From Anaeromassilibacillus senegalensis (GTDB lineage Bacteria; Bacillota; Clostridia; Oscillospirales; Acutalibacteraceae): a DNA stretch of 64,000 nucleotides. Each line of letters begins with the position of its first letter. Positions within the stretch are counted from its first letter, which is position 1. Of this stretch, positions 1 through 8,507 are shown in pieces. The translations under genes were made by a program, and so were the position numbers. The notes under the pieces were generated by a model that had not been told where the DNA came from, ran no database searches, and saw only the letters and a list, made by a program, of their open reading frames with translations. The stretch spans positions 744,001 through 808,000 of the forward strand of contig NZ_LN868537.1 in NCBI RefSeq assembly GCF_001261775.1, given 5' to 3'.

Positions 1-583
1 GGCCTTCCGCCTGCGCCTTCTCGCACTTCTGCTGGCTGGCAGCGGCGAACTCATCCTGCATCTCGCGGGTCAGGCCGTACTTCTCCGCCACATTCTCAGC
101 GGTGATGCCCATGTGGTAGCCGTTGAACGCATCGGTCAACGCGTCGTTTACCATAGTGTCGATGATCGTAGCGTTGTTCATACGATAGCCAAAACGGGCC
201 TGGGTCATTGCATACGGAGCGGAGGACATGTTCTCCATACCACCGGCGACAACGATGTCCGCTTCGCCAGCCGCGATCATCGCCGCAGCCATGTTCACGC
301 ATTTCAGGCCGGAACCACATACGTTATTAACGGTCAGAGCCGGAACTTCAATCGGAACGCCCGCGTTCACAGAGGCCTGGCGCGCAACGTTCTGACCCAG
401 AGCGCCCTGCAGAACACAGCCCATCAGAACTTCATCAACCTGCTCCGGAGCGACGTTCGCTCTCTTCAGAGCTTCCTTGATAACGATGGAACCAAGTGTG
501 GCAGCCGGGACATTGGCCAAAGAGCCGCCCATTTTACCGATTGCAGTACGCACAGCACCTGCTAACACGATTTTTCTAGACAT
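1..583 (-). CDS. acetyl-CoA acetyltransferase (thiolase), 5' part; gene runs off the left edge
   Basis: Condenses two acyl-CoA units (acetyl-CoA to acetoacetyl-CoA) in the cytoplasm, the entry step of butyrate or chain-elongation pathways. Only the first 194 codons are in the window. The N-terminus reads [20 protein letters not shown], and NNVCGSGLK places the acyl-accepting cysteine at about residue 89. The start is the ATG at 583, preceded by a GGAGGAACAAAATC ribosome binding site. The reading frame stays open to base 1, so the C-terminal His and Cys catalytic motifs lie outside the window. The family assignment is firm; whether it is the biosynthetic or the degradative type cannot be told from this part. 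Confidence 0.93.
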   Translation of the reverse strand, partial: MSRKIVLAGAVRTAIGKMGGSLANVPAATLGSIVIKEALKRANVAPEQVDEVLMGCVLQGALGQNVARQASVNAGVPIEVPALTVNNVCGSGLKCVNMAAAMIAAGEADIVVAGGMENMSSAPYAMTQARFGYRMNNATIIDTMVNDALTDAFNGYHMGITAENVAEKYGLTREMQDEFAAASQQKCEKAQAEG

Positions 584-919
584 GATTTTGTTCCTCCATT
601 TCATTATTCACTAACCCGTTTGTTTGGCTGGATCAGCGGGTTAATCATTGACTTAAGGTGTATGTTAAATATATCACAATCCTGAAGATTATGCAAGAGC
701 TTCCACCGGGGAAAATGAGAAAATGCGCATTCTTGTCAGAAATTTGCCATAAATTGTCCCGCCTCAGCACAGCCTTGTTCAAATTGCTGAATGTCGAAAA
801 ACCGCACGAAAAGAAAACGTTAAAAAATTAACTTACAGCTTCTCTGCGGCTTTATAACGCATTTTGTCGCATATTTGGAACATACTAATTTTCAGTTGAA
901 TACAGAAAGGAGGCAGTTT
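584..919. other. 336 bp divergent intergenic region between the thiolase and the small-gene pair
   Basis: No supported gene. On the minus side the thiolase leader contains an inverted repeat (TAACCCG at 613-619 against CGGGTTA at 637-643) whose role is unknown. The right end, 820-910, is AT-rich and carries the sporulation-type promoter candidate annotated separately. Confidence 0.5.
859..887 (+). promoter_or_regulatory. possible forespore sigma-G-type promoter of the small-gene pair
   Basis: GCATT at 859-863, a 17 bp spacer and CATACTA at 881-887 resemble the sigma-G consensus (GNATR, about 18 bp, CATNNTA). The expected transcript start would be about 14 bp before the AAAGGAGG ribosome binding site at 907-913. 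The match is visible but short, so this is tentative. Confidence 0.35.
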
Positions 920-1111
920 ATGCCAACCGACTTTCAAAACTTTATAAATACCGACGAGCAGGCGCGGAAATATTACCTTTCCCTGCCCGAATACCTGCGG
1001 GAAATCGTCAGCCGCGAGGAAAATCACATCCGGTCATACGAGGAACTCAAGCGTCACGCCGACTATCTGATGGAGCACAACAACTATGCGGACGGCGATT
1101 TTTATGGATGA
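920..1111 (+). CDS. conserved small protein of unknown function, first of a related pair (63 aa)
   Basis: Starts at the ATG at 920 (MPTDFQNFINTDEQARKYYL) because AAAGGAGGCAGTTT lies directly upstream. It is a charged, soluble, probably helical protein with no signal peptide or membrane segment. The core 'DEQARKYYLSLPEYLREIV' resembles 'HEEVNRFFMALPDDLQAAM' in the next gene, so the two look like tandem paralogues. It overlaps the next gene within ATGGATGA, which suggests translational coupling. A sigma-G-like promoter upstream would make it a sporulation gene, but that is inference. No function is recognised. Confidence 0.7.
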   Translation: MPTDFQNFINTDEQARKYYLSLPEYLREIVSREENHIRSYEELKRHADYLMEHNNYADGDFYG

Positions 1112-1289
1112 CAAACTGTATCAATATCTGAGATCCCACGAGGAGGTAAACCGTTTCTTTATGGCACTGCCGGACGACCTGCAGGCTGCCATGTCCGGGC
1201 AGGCAGAGGTTACCCCACAAACCAAACCCTACCTGGCCTATATTAACCTGCTTATGGATTCAGAAAACGACGGTTCTACTTTTGCGTAA
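1104..1289 (+). CDS. conserved small protein of unknown function, second of a related pair (61 aa)
   Basis: Reads MDDKLYQYLRSHEEVNRFFM from the ATG at 1104, overlapping the stop of the preceding gene by 8 bp. There is no strong separate ribosome binding site, so coupled translation is likely. It shares the pattern of an acidic pair, an aromatic pair, LP, a short acidic stretch and Leu with its neighbour. An upstream in-frame ATG at 1086 lies inside the first gene and lacks a Shine-Dalgarno, so it was not chosen. Function unknown. Confidence 0.65.
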   Translation: MDDKLYQYLRSHEEVNRFFMALPDDLQAAMSGQAEVTPQTKPYLAYINLLMDSENDGSTFA

Positions 1290-1292
1290 TGA

Positions 1293-1321
1293 TTGCAAAA
1301 AGCGCCTTTTAGAGGTATAAT
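1293..1321 (+). promoter_or_regulatory. vegetative promoter of asnA
   Basis: TTGCAA at 1293-1298 and TATAAT at 1316-1321, separated by exactly 17 bp. It begins 3 bp after the stop of the upstream small gene and would start a leader of about 93 nt before the asnA ATG. Confidence 0.75.
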
Positions 1322-1355
1322 GAAAAACATGATTCCAGCGGTGGAGCGTGTTCTG

Positions 1356-1390
1356 AAAAACGCAGCCTCTTGCGGCTGTGTTTTTCTTTT
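1356..1390 (+). terminator. attenuator-like intrinsic terminator inside the asnA leader
   Basis: AAAAACGCAGCC pairs with GGCTGTGTTTTT around the loop TCTTGC, a 12 bp stem followed by TTTTTCTTTT. It lies between the asnA promoter and its start codon and cannot belong to the upstream genes alone, because the promoter sits before it. It therefore looks like a conditional terminator. What relieves it is not visible: no T-box motif was found. Confidence 0.65.
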
Positions 1391-1420
1391 GCCCCCGCGA
1401 CAGAAAGGATTGTTGCTGAC

Positions 1421-2434
1421 ATGGCTTTGAGCAATTTGATTCTACCCAAGGATTACTCTTCCAAGCTCGATATTATAGAGACGGAAATTGCGATCAAACT
1501 CGCAAAGGACACCTTTGAGCGGGAGCTGGCCTCCGCCCTATCCCTCACCCGTGTTTCCGCTCCGCTCTTTGTCCGGCCGGAAACCGGCCTGAACGACGAC
1601 CTGAACGGTGTCGAGCGGCCTGTTCAATTTGACGTAGCAGAGATTCACGCGGACGTACAGATCGTGCATTCCCTGGCAAAATGGAAGCGCATGGCGCTGG
1701 CCCGCTACGGCTTCACCGCCGGAACCGGTCTGTATACCGATATGAATGCCATCCGCCGCGATGAGGAACTGGACAATCTGCATTCCGTATATGTGGACCA
1801 GTGGGACTGGGAAAAGGTCATCACAAAAGAAGAGCGCGTGATGGAAACCCTGCAAAACACCGTACACGGCATCATGGGCGCATTACATAAAACCCAGATG
1901 GCATTAAAGGAACGCTTTCCATCCCTTGATTGCTTTATTCCCGAGGAAATCACCTTTGTCACCAGCCAGGAGCTGGAAGACCGTTATCCCGACCTGACGC
2001 CGAAGCAGCGGGAGGATACCGCCGCAAAGGAATACGGCGCAGTGTTCATCTCCCAAATCGGCGGCGCGCTGCAATCTGGCAGGCCGCATGACGGACGCGC
2101 GCCAGATTACGACGATTGGTCCCTGAACGGCGACATCATCATATGGTATCCGGTTCTGAACCGTTCCCTGGAGCTTTCCTCCATGGGCATCCGTGTGGAT
2201 GCGGATACGCTGCGCCGCCAGCTGGAACTCTCCGGCTGTCAGGAGCGCGCGGAGCTGCCGTTCCACAGCATGCTGCTGGAGGGCCGCCTGCCCCTGACCA
2301 TGGGCGGCGGAATTGGACAGTCCCGTATCTGTATGGCGCTGCTACAAAAAGCACATATCGGCGAAGTGCAGTCCTCCGTCTGGCCCGACAGCATGCGCAA
2401 CGCCTGTGAGGGATACGGCATCCATCTTCTCTGA
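1421..2434 (+). CDS. asnA: aspartate--ammonia ligase
   Basis: Makes asparagine from aspartate, ammonia and ATP in the cytoplasm. At 337 aa it is close to the roughly 330 aa of the AsnA family. The N-terminal '[19 protein letters not shown]' and the C-terminal glycine motif MGGGIGQSR (about residue 295) are typical of this class-II-synthetase-like fold. The ATG at 1421 was chosen because AGAAAGGA precedes it; the frame stays open to 1370, but that part lies in the terminator hairpin. The gene stands alone, behind its own promoter and an attenuator-like hairpin, and ends just before a palindromic repeat that also serves as terminator. Confidence 0.95.
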   Translation: MALSNLILPKDYSSKLDIIETEIAIKLAKDTFERELASALSLTRVSAPLFVRPETGLNDDLNGVERPVQFDVAEIHADVQIVHSLAKWKRMALARYGFTAGTGLYTDMNAIRRDEELDNLHSVYVDQWDWEKVITKEERVMETLQNTVHGIMGALHKTQMALKERFPSLDCFIPEEITFVTSQELEDRYPDLTPKQREDTAAKEYGAVFISQIGGALQSGRPHDGRAPDYDDWSLNGDIIIWYPVLNRSLELSSMGIRVDADTLRRQLELSGCQERAELPFHSMLLEGRLPLTMGGGIGQSRICMALLQKAHIGEVQSSVWPDSMRNACEGYGIHLL

Positions 2435-2445
2435 GCAAAGTCAAC

Positions 2446-2557
2446 GAGCCTGTATCATAAAAAATTGGTTTAATTGACGATTCCCCCCGCTTTTAGCGGG
2501 GGGAATCGTTTTTATACTGCAAAATTTTGTGCAAAGCACGCCTTGTGATCCAGGCTC
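2446..2557. repeat. palindromic intergenic element, copy 1 (112 bp), also a bidirectional terminator
   Basis: The outer ends GAGCCTGTATCA (2446) and TGATCCAGGCTC (ending 2557) are inverted repeats. The centre holds the hairpin GATTCCCCCCGC / GCGGGGGGAATC followed by TTTTTAT. It lies between the convergent asnA and glgB genes. Three related copies occur at about 4578, 44652 and 59640. No coding capacity. Confidence 0.75.
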
Positions 2558-2565
2558 TTTTTGGC

Positions 2566-4482
2566 TCACTCGTACTCCGCAATGGGACCGCGCGTACCCG
2601 CAGGTTCCTGCATGGAAACACCGATTCCCGGCCTCTTCAGTGCCGAAATGTTCAGCTTTGGAATTTGCTTGAAAATGCAGGCGCTGAACGGTGCAACGGT
2701 CAACTCCAGCATATATTTACCGCCGCGCAGGGAAGCGCGCAGTTCTTCCGCATTGACTTTTCCCTTGCCGCCAAACGCCGTATCGTCCGTATTGATCAGC
2801 TCTCCGTACACCCCGTAATGGGAAACCGGCAGACGGTAATTGACATACATTCGATTGGAGAAATTCAGCACAACGTAAAGATCGTTTTTGTCCAGATCAC
2901 TGCGCTTATATGCAAAAACACACTGAGAAGCGTTATTAACGTCCAGCCAGGTAAAGCTCTGCGGATGGTAGTCCTCCTGATACAGCGCTTTTTCCTCCAG
3001 ATACAAATGCTGCAGAGCCTGGATATACTGGTAAAAATCCTTGTGCGCCGGGTAATCCAGCAGATTCCATCCCAGCGCTTTTTCCTCATCCCACTCCTTG
3101 AATTCCGCCAGTTCGTTCCCCATAAAGTTCAGCTTTTTGCCGGGATGGGTATACATGTACAAATAGAGCGTGCGCAGCTGGTGGAACTTTTCCTCATAGT
3201 TTCCGGCAATTTTATCGATGACCGTCTTTTTTCCATGTACCACTTCATCGTGTGACAGGGGCAGCAGGAAAATATCGTTGTAAAAATACCCCATGGAAAA
3301 GCTGAGCTTGTTGTGCACGCTGGACCGGTGTGTCGCGGGAACGGACAAATAATCCAGCGTGTCATTCATCCATCCCAGGTCCCATTTATAATCGAATCCC
3401 AATCCGCCATATTCGACCGGAGCCGTCACTTTCAAGAAGTTGGAGGAATCCTCCGCGATCAACATGACGTCCGGATGGCGCTTTTGAAGGGCATAGTTGC
3501 AATTTTTCAGGAACCACACGCCGGTTTCATTGACCGGACCGTTGGTATCCCCATTTCGATACAGCAGATTGGAAACCGCATCGTAACGGATCCCGTCAAA
3601 ATGGTAATAGGTAATCCAAAAATTGATGGCGGATTTCAGGAAGCTGATCACATGCGGCTTCGTATAGTCAAACAGGACGGTTCCCCATTCGCTGTATCGC
3701 GCGTCCTGATATTCGCTCTCATATACAAACCCGCCGTCAAACTGATGCAGCGCGTAAAAGTCTGTGACAAAATGCGCGGGCACAAAGTCAAGGATGACGC
3801 CCACCCCCTGCTCATGACAACGGTTGATAAAATACATCAAATCCTTCGGCTTTCCATAGCGGCTGGTTGCGCTGAAATACCCGGTCACCTGATAGCCCCA
3901 GGACTTATCAAATGGATATTCCGTCAACGGCATCAATTCAATATGGGTATACCCCATCTTCTTCACATACGGAATCAGAAGTTCCGCCAGCTCATCATAC
4001 CGGTAGAACCGCTCGTCCTCCGGCAGGTCCTTGATTTTCCACGATCCGGCATGCACTTCATAAATGCTCAGCGGTTTGTTATAGCCCTTGTCGCGCGTTT
4101 GCAGCCAAGCTTCATCTGTCCAGGGGAAATCATTGAGATTGTATACAATAGAAGCCGTATTGGGCCGCAGCTCGCTGTAAAACGCAAAGGGGTCCGCGCG
4201 ATCATAGGTTTCTCCCTCCGCCGTGTAAATCTGATACTTGTACATTTGCATTTCCTGTACGCCCTGCACAAAGATGCTCCAGACGCCGGAAGGATGCCGG
4301 TCCATATCGTAGCCTGTCCACCCGTTAAAATCCCCGATCAGCCGTATCCGGGCCGCATTGGGAGCATATACCGTAAAACGCGCGCCGTCCTGGTCATATT
4401 CGTGGCACAGATGCACGCCAAATACCTGGTAGCCCTCTAATGAGCCGCCCTGCAGGTATGCATCCATCAATTTCATATCCAT
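2566..4482 (-). CDS. glgB: 1,4-alpha-glucan branching enzyme (GH13)
   Basis: Transfers alpha-1,4-glucan segments to alpha-1,6 branch points in glycogen synthesis. The protein is 638 aa: an N-terminal CBM48-like domain (about 20-110) and a GH13 barrel with GIRYDAV (nucleophile Asp), LIAEDSS (acid/base Glu) and LPLSHDEVVHGK (third Asp). It is shorter than E. coli GlgB, as in forms with only one N-terminal domain. Its last 30 or so residues do not look like the family core. The start is the ATG at 4482, with AAGGAGAGGGAAA upstream. No other glg gene is adjacent. Palindromic elements flank it on both sides. Confidence 0.95.
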   Translation of the reverse strand: MDMKLMDAYLQGGSLEGYQVFGVHLCHEYDQDGARFTVYAPNAARIRLIGDFNGWTGYDMDRHPSGVWSIFVQGVQEMQMYKYQIYTAEGETYDRADPFAFYSELRPNTASIVYNLNDFPWTDEAWLQTRDKGYNKPLSIYEVHAGSWKIKDLPEDERFYRYDELAELLIPYVKKMGYTHIELMPLTEYPFDKSWGYQVTGYFSATSRYGKPKDLMYFINRCHEQGVGVILDFVPAHFVTDFYALHQFDGGFVYESEYQDARYSEWGTVLFDYTKPHVISFLKSAINFWITYYHFDGIRYDAVSNLLYRNGDTNGPVNETGVWFLKNCNYALQKRHPDVMLIAEDSSNFLKVTAPVEYGGLGFDYKWDLGWMNDTLDYLSVPATHRSSVHNKLSFSMGYFYNDIFLLPLSHDEVVHGKKTVIDKIAGNYEEKFHQLRTLYLYMYTHPGKKLNFMGNELAEFKEWDEEKALGWNLLDYPAHKDFYQYIQALQHLYLEEKALYQEDYHPQSFTWLDVNNASQCVFAYKRSDLDKNDLYVVLNFSNRMYVNYRLPVSHYGVYGELINTDDTAFGGKGKVNAEELRASLRGGKYMLELTVAPFSACIFKQIPKLNISALKRPGIGVSMQEPAGTRGPIAEYE

Positions 4483-4577
4483 TTTCCCTCTCCTTCCTTT
4501 TTCCAAAAGGGCTGGTATGTATTATATCATATTAAACAAAAAAGAACCATATCCGTCAGTAATTTAAGCGAAAAATA

Positions 4578-4713
4578 TTAAAGGGTCTGTATCACAATGC
4601 ACAGCTTGCATAAAATGCCGGCATGATAAGAGAGACTTCCCCCACCTTCGGCAGGGGAAGTCGTCCATTCAGCCTATTTTATGCGTTCTGTCAATTATGA
4701 CACAGACCCTTAA
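4578..4713. repeat. palindromic intergenic element, copy 2 (136 bp), best preserved
   Basis: The left end TTAAAGGGTCTGTATCA matches the reverse complement of the right end TGACACAGACCCTTAA. The arms stay similar inward (GCATAAAAT in both) to a central hairpin GACTTCCCC / GGGGAAGTC. The whole element is a nested imperfect palindrome, MITE-like in form, with no open reading frame. Its right end is 15 bp from the lysC stop codon. Confidence 0.8.
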
Positions 4714-4728
4714 TTGATATGTAAAAAA

Positions 4729-5949
4729 TCAGGAATTGATGGAATCGCTGAAGAATTTTTCATGAACCGCGGCAACCGCCTTATCCGCGTCCGCACGGTC
4801 GATCAGAACGGAAATCTTGATCTCGCTGGTGGAAATCATATGAATGTTGATATTGGCTTCATACAGCGCTTCAAACATCTCCGCCGCAATACCTGGATGC
4901 GTCTCCATCCCTGCGCCAACAGCGGAAACCTTTGCAACATTCTCATCATAGACCACGCTGGTGGCGCCAATCAGCTCCACGTAGGGATTCAGAAGCTCGA
5001 TGGCCTCCTGCAACTTATCCTGGTCGATGGTAAAGCTGATATCCTTCGTGCCGTTTCTGCCGATGGACTGCAAAATGATATCGACGTTTATGTTCTTTGC
5101 CGCCAGCTTGGAGAAAATCTTAAACGCAAGGCCCGGTCTGTCCGGCACGCCTATAACGGAGATACGCGCAACGCGCTCGTCCTTTGCAATTCCGCTGATC
5201 ATCATCTTTTCCACTTTAGTTGCCTCCTTCACAATTGTGCCTTTTGCCCTCTTCAAGCTGGACAAGACCTCAAGCTGGATATTGTATTTCTTTGCCATTT
5301 CAACCGATCGGTTATTCAATACCTGCGCACCCAGGGACGCCAACTCCAGCATCTCGTCATAGGAGATCACGTCAAGCTTCTGTGCGTCCTTAATTTTACG
5401 CGGGTCTGCGGTGTAAACACCTTCGACGTCCGTATAAATCTGGCAGAGGTCGGCGTTCATTACAGACGCGATTGCCACGGCACTGGTATCGGAACCGCCG
5501 CGGCCCAGCGTAGTCATATCGTCATAGCGGTTGACACCCTGGAATCCGGTGACAACCACAATATTTTTCTTATCAATTTCTTTTTTAATACGATCCGGCG
5601 TCACTCGCTTGATGCGCGCTGTGCCATATGCGGAGCTGGTATAAAAACCGGCCTGCCATCCCAGCAGAGAAACCACCGGAAACCCCAGCTTTTCAATGGC
5701 CATCGCCAGCAGGGAAGCAGAAATCTGTTCACCGGAGGTCAACAGCATATCCATCTCTCTTTTACTCGCATTGGGATTGATTTCATTTGCCTTTGTGATC
5801 AGATCGTCTGTTGTATCGCCCTGCGCGGACACCACCACAATGACGTCGTTGCCCTCCCGGTACTTCTCCGTGACGATGCTGGCCACGTTAAACACGCGCT
5901 CGGCGTTGGCTACGGAACTGCCGCCAAACTTTTGGACTATAAGGCTCAT
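4729..5949 (-). CDS. lysC: aspartokinase (monofunctional, two ACT domains)
   Basis: Phosphorylates aspartate, the first step to lysine, threonine and methionine. It is 406 aa. The N-terminal KFGGSSVA motif marks the kinase domain, which runs to about residue 240. Two ACT domains follow (about 265-400), where lysine or threonine would give feedback control. The ATG at 5949 has GGAGGATGAACCA before it. It is the last gene of hom-thrB-lysC, about 100 bp after thrB. No lysine riboswitch is visible. An internal start for a short regulatory subunit, as in Bacillus, is possible but not shown. Confidence 0.96.
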   Translation of the reverse strand: MSLIVQKFGGSSVANAERVFNVASIVTEKYREGNDVIVVVSAQGDTTDDLITKANEINPNASKREMDMLLTSGEQISASLLAMAIEKLGFPVVSLLGWQAGFYTSSAYGTARIKRVTPDRIKKEIDKKNIVVVTGFQGVNRYDDMTTLGRGGSDTSAVAIASVMNADLCQIYTDVEGVYTADPRKIKDAQKLDVISYDEMLELASLGAQVLNNRSVEMAKKYNIQLEVLSSLKRAKGTIVKEATKVEKMMISGIAKDERVARISVIGVPDRPGLAFKIFSKLAAKNINVDIILQSIGRNGTKDISFTIDQDKLQEAIELLNPYVELIGATSVVYDENVAKVSAVGAGMETHPGIAAEMFEALYEANINIHMISTSEIKISVLIDRADADKAVAAVHEKFFSDSINS

Positions 5950-6051
5950 TGGTTCATCCTCCGTCTCTGAATGAATAAAATCTGCAAAGCGCCTATGTTA
6001 GATGGACGCTTTATCTATCAAAACCGGTCTCCCGGTAATTTCTCCAGTTGA

Positions 6052-6948
6052 TCAGGCCATAAAAATCTGAGCGCCCTTGGAATCGGCATTCAGAATTTTG
6101 ATCTGCCAGCCGGTGATCCCCTTTTCTTCCAAGTGGCTGCCGGCGTACTTGACAAAGTTATCCGTATCCGCGGAATCAACCATGGAGATGATTGTGGGGC
6201 CTGCACCGCTGATATATGTTCCCAGTGAACCAAGTTCATAGCTGAGGCGGAACACATTGTCCAGATCGTCGATCAGACCAGAGCGATACGGCTGGTGAAT
6301 CTTATCCTGCACCGCGACGCGCAGATTTTCCAGCTTTCCGGAGAACAAAGAGGCTGTCATTAAAGCGGAGCGGGACAGATTGTAAACAGCGTCCGCGCGG
6401 GGATACTGTTCCGGCAGAACCGAACGTGCCTTTTCCGTTTTCAGCTCAAACGGTGGAATGAAGAGGGCAAAGCGAATTTTTTCTGAAACCGGCACGCTTA
6501 CGCTGTACACCCGGCCCGCCTCTATCGCGGAGGCAACCAGACCGCCCTCAATTGCAGGCGTGGTATTGTCCGGGTGGCCTTCGATCTTCGCCGCCAGATT
6601 GATGAGATCCGTCTGGGTGAGCGGGCTTCCCAACAGGCGGTTCGCGCCCAAGATCCCGGCCACGATACAGGCGGAGCTGCTTCCCAGACCGCGCGCCATT
6701 GGAATATCGTTCTGCTGAATCAGTCTCAATCCCGGCAGCTTGCGTCCACACTGTTCATATACCTGCTTGGCAGCCCAGAAAATCAGGTTGCTCTCATCCG
6801 TCGGAATGACAATATCATCCTTGGAGGAAATATCCAGTGTATCGGACTCTTCCATCCAGACTTGATTGTACATCGTCAACGCAATTCCCAGTGAGTCAAA
6901 TCCGGAACCAAGGTTTGCGCTGGTCGCCGGAATCTGTATTCTAATCAT
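6052..6948 (-). CDS. thrB: homoserine kinase
   Basis: Phosphorylates homoserine on the way to threonine. It is a GHMP-family kinase of 298 aa: N-terminal 'ATSANLGSGFDSLG', ATP loop ARGLGSSSACIVAG (about 88-101), and a late 'TYISGAGPTI' motif. The start is the ATG at 6948 with AGGAGAGTAAGAATCAT upstream. It lies between hom and lysC in a three-gene threonine operon; threonine synthase (thrC) is not in the window. Confidence 0.96.
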   Translation of the reverse strand: MIRIQIPATSANLGSGFDSLGIALTMYNQVWMEESDTLDISSKDDIVIPTDESNLIFWAAKQVYEQCGRKLPGLRLIQQNDIPMARGLGSSSACIVAGILGANRLLGSPLTQTDLINLAAKIEGHPDNTTPAIEGGLVASAIEAGRVYSVSVPVSEKIRFALFIPPFELKTEKARSVLPEQYPRADAVYNLSRSALMTASLFSGKLENLRVAVQDKIHQPYRSGLIDDLDNVFRLSYELGSLGTYISGAGPTIISMVDSADTDNFVKYAGSHLEEKGITGWQIKILNADSKGAQIFMA

Positions 6949-6983
6949 ATGATTCTTACTCTCCTAATTTTTGTTTCTATCTA

Positions 6984-8228
6984 TTACAGTTCACCGATGC
7001 GAATGGTGTTTTCAACCGTTACACCCAGCTCGGAAAGCTTATTCAGTCCGGCAAGAATTTCACGTTCGGGCTTTTGATCGGTCACAAAGGCGATTTCGCC
7101 CGGCTGCGCATTCTTTCGGATCAGCTGAGAAATACCGCCCAGCAGATGCTTTGCGTTGCCCAAAGCCAACGCCTCGTTGTCCGCCTTGGCGCGTACAAAC
7201 ATGCTGACTTTATCATCCAGATAGTTTTCCACATACTCCGGGGAACCGTCGCTCCAAAACAGGTACTTCCGGGCTTTAAAGTGCTTGACGCAGTCGATGA
7301 CATCCGCTACAACCGCGCTGGCGGTCGGCAGTTTGCCCGCGCCTTTTCCGTAGAACACCACGTCGCCGGTGGAATCGCCGCGCACCATGATGCCGTTGAA
7401 AACGTCGTCAACATTCGCCAGCTGGCTTTCACGCGGGACAAACATCGGGCAGACAATGATCTGCAGCTTGCCGCTCTCCGCCATTTTCACCTGGCCAATC
7501 AGTTTGACCACGCCGCCCCAGAGATCCGCATACTCCACATCTGCCAAAGATATGTTGGTGATGCCCTCTGTATGCACCTGATCGGGATAAACATGGCGCC
7601 CAAAGGCCAGAGAGGCCAAAATGCAGATTTTACGGCAGGCGTCGTGCCCTTCCACATCCGCCGCCGGGTTGCGCTCCGCGTATCCCAGCTTCTGTGCCAG
7701 GGCCAGTGCGTCCTGGAAGTCCATCTGATCGTGAATCATCTTGGTCAGGATAAAGTTTGTCGTGCCGTTGAGGATGCCGGCAATCTCAATTACATCGTTC
7801 GCCGCCAGACACTGGCTGATCGGACGGATGATAGGGATGCCGCCGCCGACGCTCGCCTCAAACAGGAAGTTGACGTTCTTCTCCTGCGCCAGCTTTAAAA
7901 GCTCCGCACCCTTTGCCGCAACAAGCTCCTTATTGGAGGTGACGACGCTCTTACCGGCTTCCAGGCAGCGCCTGGTATACTCAAACGCCGGGTTCAGGCC
8001 GCCCATAACCTCCACCACAACGCGGACTTCGGGGTCGTTAATGATATCCTCAAAGGATTTTGTAAAGGTATCTGCAAAAGGACTGTCCGGGAAATCCCGC
8101 AGGTCCAAAATATATTTAATCCGTATTTCTTCTTTTGCACGCTTTGCAATGTTGTCCGTATGCGTCGTGAGCACTTCCACCACACCGGATCCAACTACGC
8201 CATAGCCCATAACCGCTATCTGTACCAT
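6984..8228 (-). CDS. hom: homoserine dehydrogenase
   Basis: Reduces aspartate semialdehyde to homoserine with NAD(P)H. It is 414 aa with a Rossmann start (VAVMGYGVVGSGVVEVL-like), the dehydrogenase signature around 'LGYAERNPAADVEGHDA' (about 195-212), and a C-terminal ACT domain (about 340-414) for threonine inhibition. The start is the ATG at 8228 after AGGGAGTGCTTGTAG. First gene of the hom-thrB-lysC unit; the roughly 280 bp upstream contains no gene. Confidence 0.96.
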   Translation of the reverse strand: MVQIAVMGYGVVGSGVVEVLTTHTDNIAKRAKEEIRIKYILDLRDFPDSPFADTFTKSFEDIINDPEVRVVVEVMGGLNPAFEYTRRCLEAGKSVVTSNKELVAAKGAELLKLAQEKNVNFLFEASVGGGIPIIRPISQCLAANDVIEIAGILNGTTNFILTKMIHDQMDFQDALALAQKLGYAERNPAADVEGHDACRKICILASLAFGRHVYPDQVHTEGITNISLADVEYADLWGGVVKLIGQVKMAESGKLQIIVCPMFVPRESQLANVDDVFNGIMVRGDSTGDVVFYGKGAGKLPTASAVVADVIDCVKHFKARKYLFWSDGSPEYVENYLDDKVSMFVRAKADNEALALGNAKHLLGGISQLIRKNAQPGEIAFVTDQKPEREILAGLNKLSELGVTVENTIRIGEL

Positions 8229-8464
8229 CTACAAGCACTCCCTATATTATATATTGCCGCCGATTCAATTTTTGTCTCATCCGTCACGGCGGATTTTCAC
8301 ATGGAATGGATACGCCGCTTCTTTAACAGCGTAAATACTTTTACAGTTTACCATTTTTTGATTAGACATTCAATATCAAAAAACACAACAATTCGCGCTT
8401 TAGCACAGTAATTTATAAAACACTTGTCAAAATGCCAGATGCAACCCAGGTGCTTTTTTCCTGC

Positions 8465-8504
8465 AAAAAGGGATGCGCGCCCTTTTCAAGCGTCGCATCC
8501 CTTT
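8465..8504 (-). terminator. terminator of the class A PBP gene
   Basis: AAAGGGATGCG pairs with CGCATCCCTTT and, read on the minus strand, is followed by a T run (complement of 8461-8469). It starts 4 bp after the stop codon of the penicillin-binding protein gene. Confidence 0.8.
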
Positions 8505-8507
8505 GGT

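Noticed and set aside
3313..4440. 375-codon plus-strand frame opposite glgB
   Set aside because: Antisense shadow of a clear GH13 gene; no family motif and no ribosome binding site.
4714..5970. 418-codon plus-strand frame opposite lysC
   Set aside because: Antisense shadow of aspartokinase; composition is typical of a reversed reading of a real gene.
8229..8464. Lysine or threonine riboswitch ahead of hom-thrB-lysC
   Set aside because: No lysine-aptamer motifs could be found in the leader; only AT-rich sequence and short repeats.
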